Source: Micrasema longulum (taxonomy: Eukaryota > Arthropoda > Insecta > Trichoptera > Brachycentridae). From it: a stretch of DNA of 64,000 bases. Each line of letters begins with the position of its first letter. Within the stretch, counting starts at the first letter, position 1. Location of the stretch: the NCBI GenBank assembly GCA_022494885.1, contig JAGVSM010000894.1, forward strand, positions 186,001-250,000. The letters run 5' to 3'. Position numbers and translations under genes: made by a program. The notes beneath the pieces were generated by a model. It was not told the origin of the DNA, ran no database searches, and saw only the letters and a program-made list of their open reading frames with translations. Below are positions 62,970 to 64,000 of this stretch, piece by piece.

Positions 62970-64000
62970 ATATTGACCGTATTCAATGCATTTTTAGACG
63001 GTGGAAAAGCGTTTTTAAGAAATTTTTATCAAAGTTTAGAGAGTGTCTTAATTAGTCCGGTTTAGTTCAGTAGCAGCGTTTATTTATAAAATAAATTTGG
63101 CAAAATCATTGTTATGTATAGATTCCACTACCCATGTTTAAGGTAAGATGCGTGAATAATATAATTACGGGTGTTCAAACATAGGAGAATCGTGAATTTT
63201 ACAGTGAATTTTTTTTTTAAAATTATTTTTATTCGATTCGTGAGAAAAATTAAAAATATACTTTGAATGAGGAAAATAGTACAATAAAAATACCCAGTAA
63301 TTAGAGTCAAAGGAACCTTTCCTTTCTGAGCTTTCTTTCAATAACATGAAAGATGTCGATATTCAAAGAGATTCGGTTGAGTAAAGACATAGCTTTTCCT
63401 ACTGTCATTACCGTAGACAGGCTGGTTCTGCAAGCAGGAAGATAAAAACAGCTTAAGCTCCCGATGTCTAAGGTAGCCATTAGGAGCATTCAGAAAATAA
63501 TCTCCGTTACACCTAACTTGATTGTACTACGAGTATCAAGCCATAATCGGCAGAACAACGTAAGCGACAAATAGTGAATTGTGTAGGAGAAGGTTTTTTT
63601 ATTTTTGTTCCATATATATTTTTTTTAATGACGATGATGAAAGGTTATCAGGTTTACAAACAGTATTTATATTGATAAACTGACATTGAAATTTTTATGT
63701 CCGTGCGAAGTGGGTTATGTATGGTGGTTGAACGATAAAAATCGATTAGTTTTTGTATGAACAGTAAACAGAGCTAGCAGGGAAAAATACAACGGATGGA
63801 TAACATAATGTAAACAATAAACATCGTTCCCAACTTACAAAGCAGACTCGCCAATAGCAGGTTATTTCTAAAACATAGTTTTATTTTCGACAGCCAAAAT
63901 GGCGCCGATCTTAATTACGAAGATCGCGTTGTTTTCGCCCTGGAAAACTACATACTCATATTAACATAATTTATCTTTTTTACATATTATACGGCACAAG
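62970..64000. other. No supported feature
   Basis: Unique-looking AT-rich sequence to the window end. Short open frames on both strands without family resemblance; a GC-richer 'ATGGCGCCGATC' near 63900 gives no product. Confidence 0.3.

Noticed and set aside
1..64000. CRISPR array, operons, bacterial genes
   Set aside because: No regularly spaced identical repeats, ribosome binding sites or compact gene layout; the sequence is clearly eukaryotic repeat-rich DNA.
1..64000. Telomeric or rDNA sequence
   Set aside because: No runs of a telomeric pentamer/hexamer and no rRNA-like conserved stretch was found.

Overview
This window looks like an intergenic or heterochromatin-like stretch of an AT-rich animal genome, most likely an insect and perhaps a lepidopteran. 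The evidence is the very low GC content, dozens of 5'-truncated non-LTR retrotransposon (LINE) ends with short A/T-rich simple-repeat tails, several tRNA-headed SINE families, and many non-autonomous DNA transposons. The host group is inferred from the repeat style and is not proven. I found no convincing host protein-coding gene, rRNA or functional tRNA. Nearly every readable protein segment is the C-terminal end of a reverse-transcriptase ORF.

Layout. 0-11.5 kb: an inverted pair of nearly identical LINE 3' ends (about 0.9-1.8 and 2.5-3.1 kb), a palindromic TA-flanked MITE (3.8-4.2 kb), RTE-like fragments (5.3, 7.6, 9.8 kb), and two head-to-head LINE ends at 10.1-11.4 kb, one carrying a nested L2/CR1-like insertion. 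11.5-24 kb: more LINE ends, the longest RTE-like ORF of its subtype (15.5-16.2 kb), the first Kolobok-like THAP MITE (16.7-17.3 kb), two other candidate DNA elements (17.6-18.6 and 18.8-19.5 kb), SINEs, and a dispersed repeat called family B here. 24-34 kb: SINEs, a second Kolobok-like MITE (29.6-30.4 kb) and a large inverted repeat of family D (31.0-32.3 kb). 34-50 kb: an RTE-like 256-codon ORF (34.6-35.4 kb), LINE ends, a second copy of the TA-flanked MITE with a LINE tail inside (44.4-44.7 kb), and a LINE C-terminal ORF (48.1-48.7 kb). 50-64 kb: a family B foldback (51.2-51.8 kb), a TTAA-flanked foldback of the Kolobok-like element (52.8-53.6 kb), RTE/LINE junctions (54.3-55.6 kb), a 3 x 37 bp tandem array, and a TIR element with a GC-rich subterminal palindrome (61.9-63.0 kb).

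There is no pathway here. The sequences relate to each other as parasites and hosts of insertions: LINEs supply the machinery that mobilises SINEs, MITEs sit inside SINEs and LINE tails sit inside MITEs. The most noteworthy item is a set of three elements that carry the first exon of a THAP zinc finger and a conserved terminal coding exon between ends flanked by TTAA. They look like internally deleted relatives of a Kolobok-type transposon. A 75 bp exact copy of one internal piece lies elsewhere, between 21 bp direct repeats.
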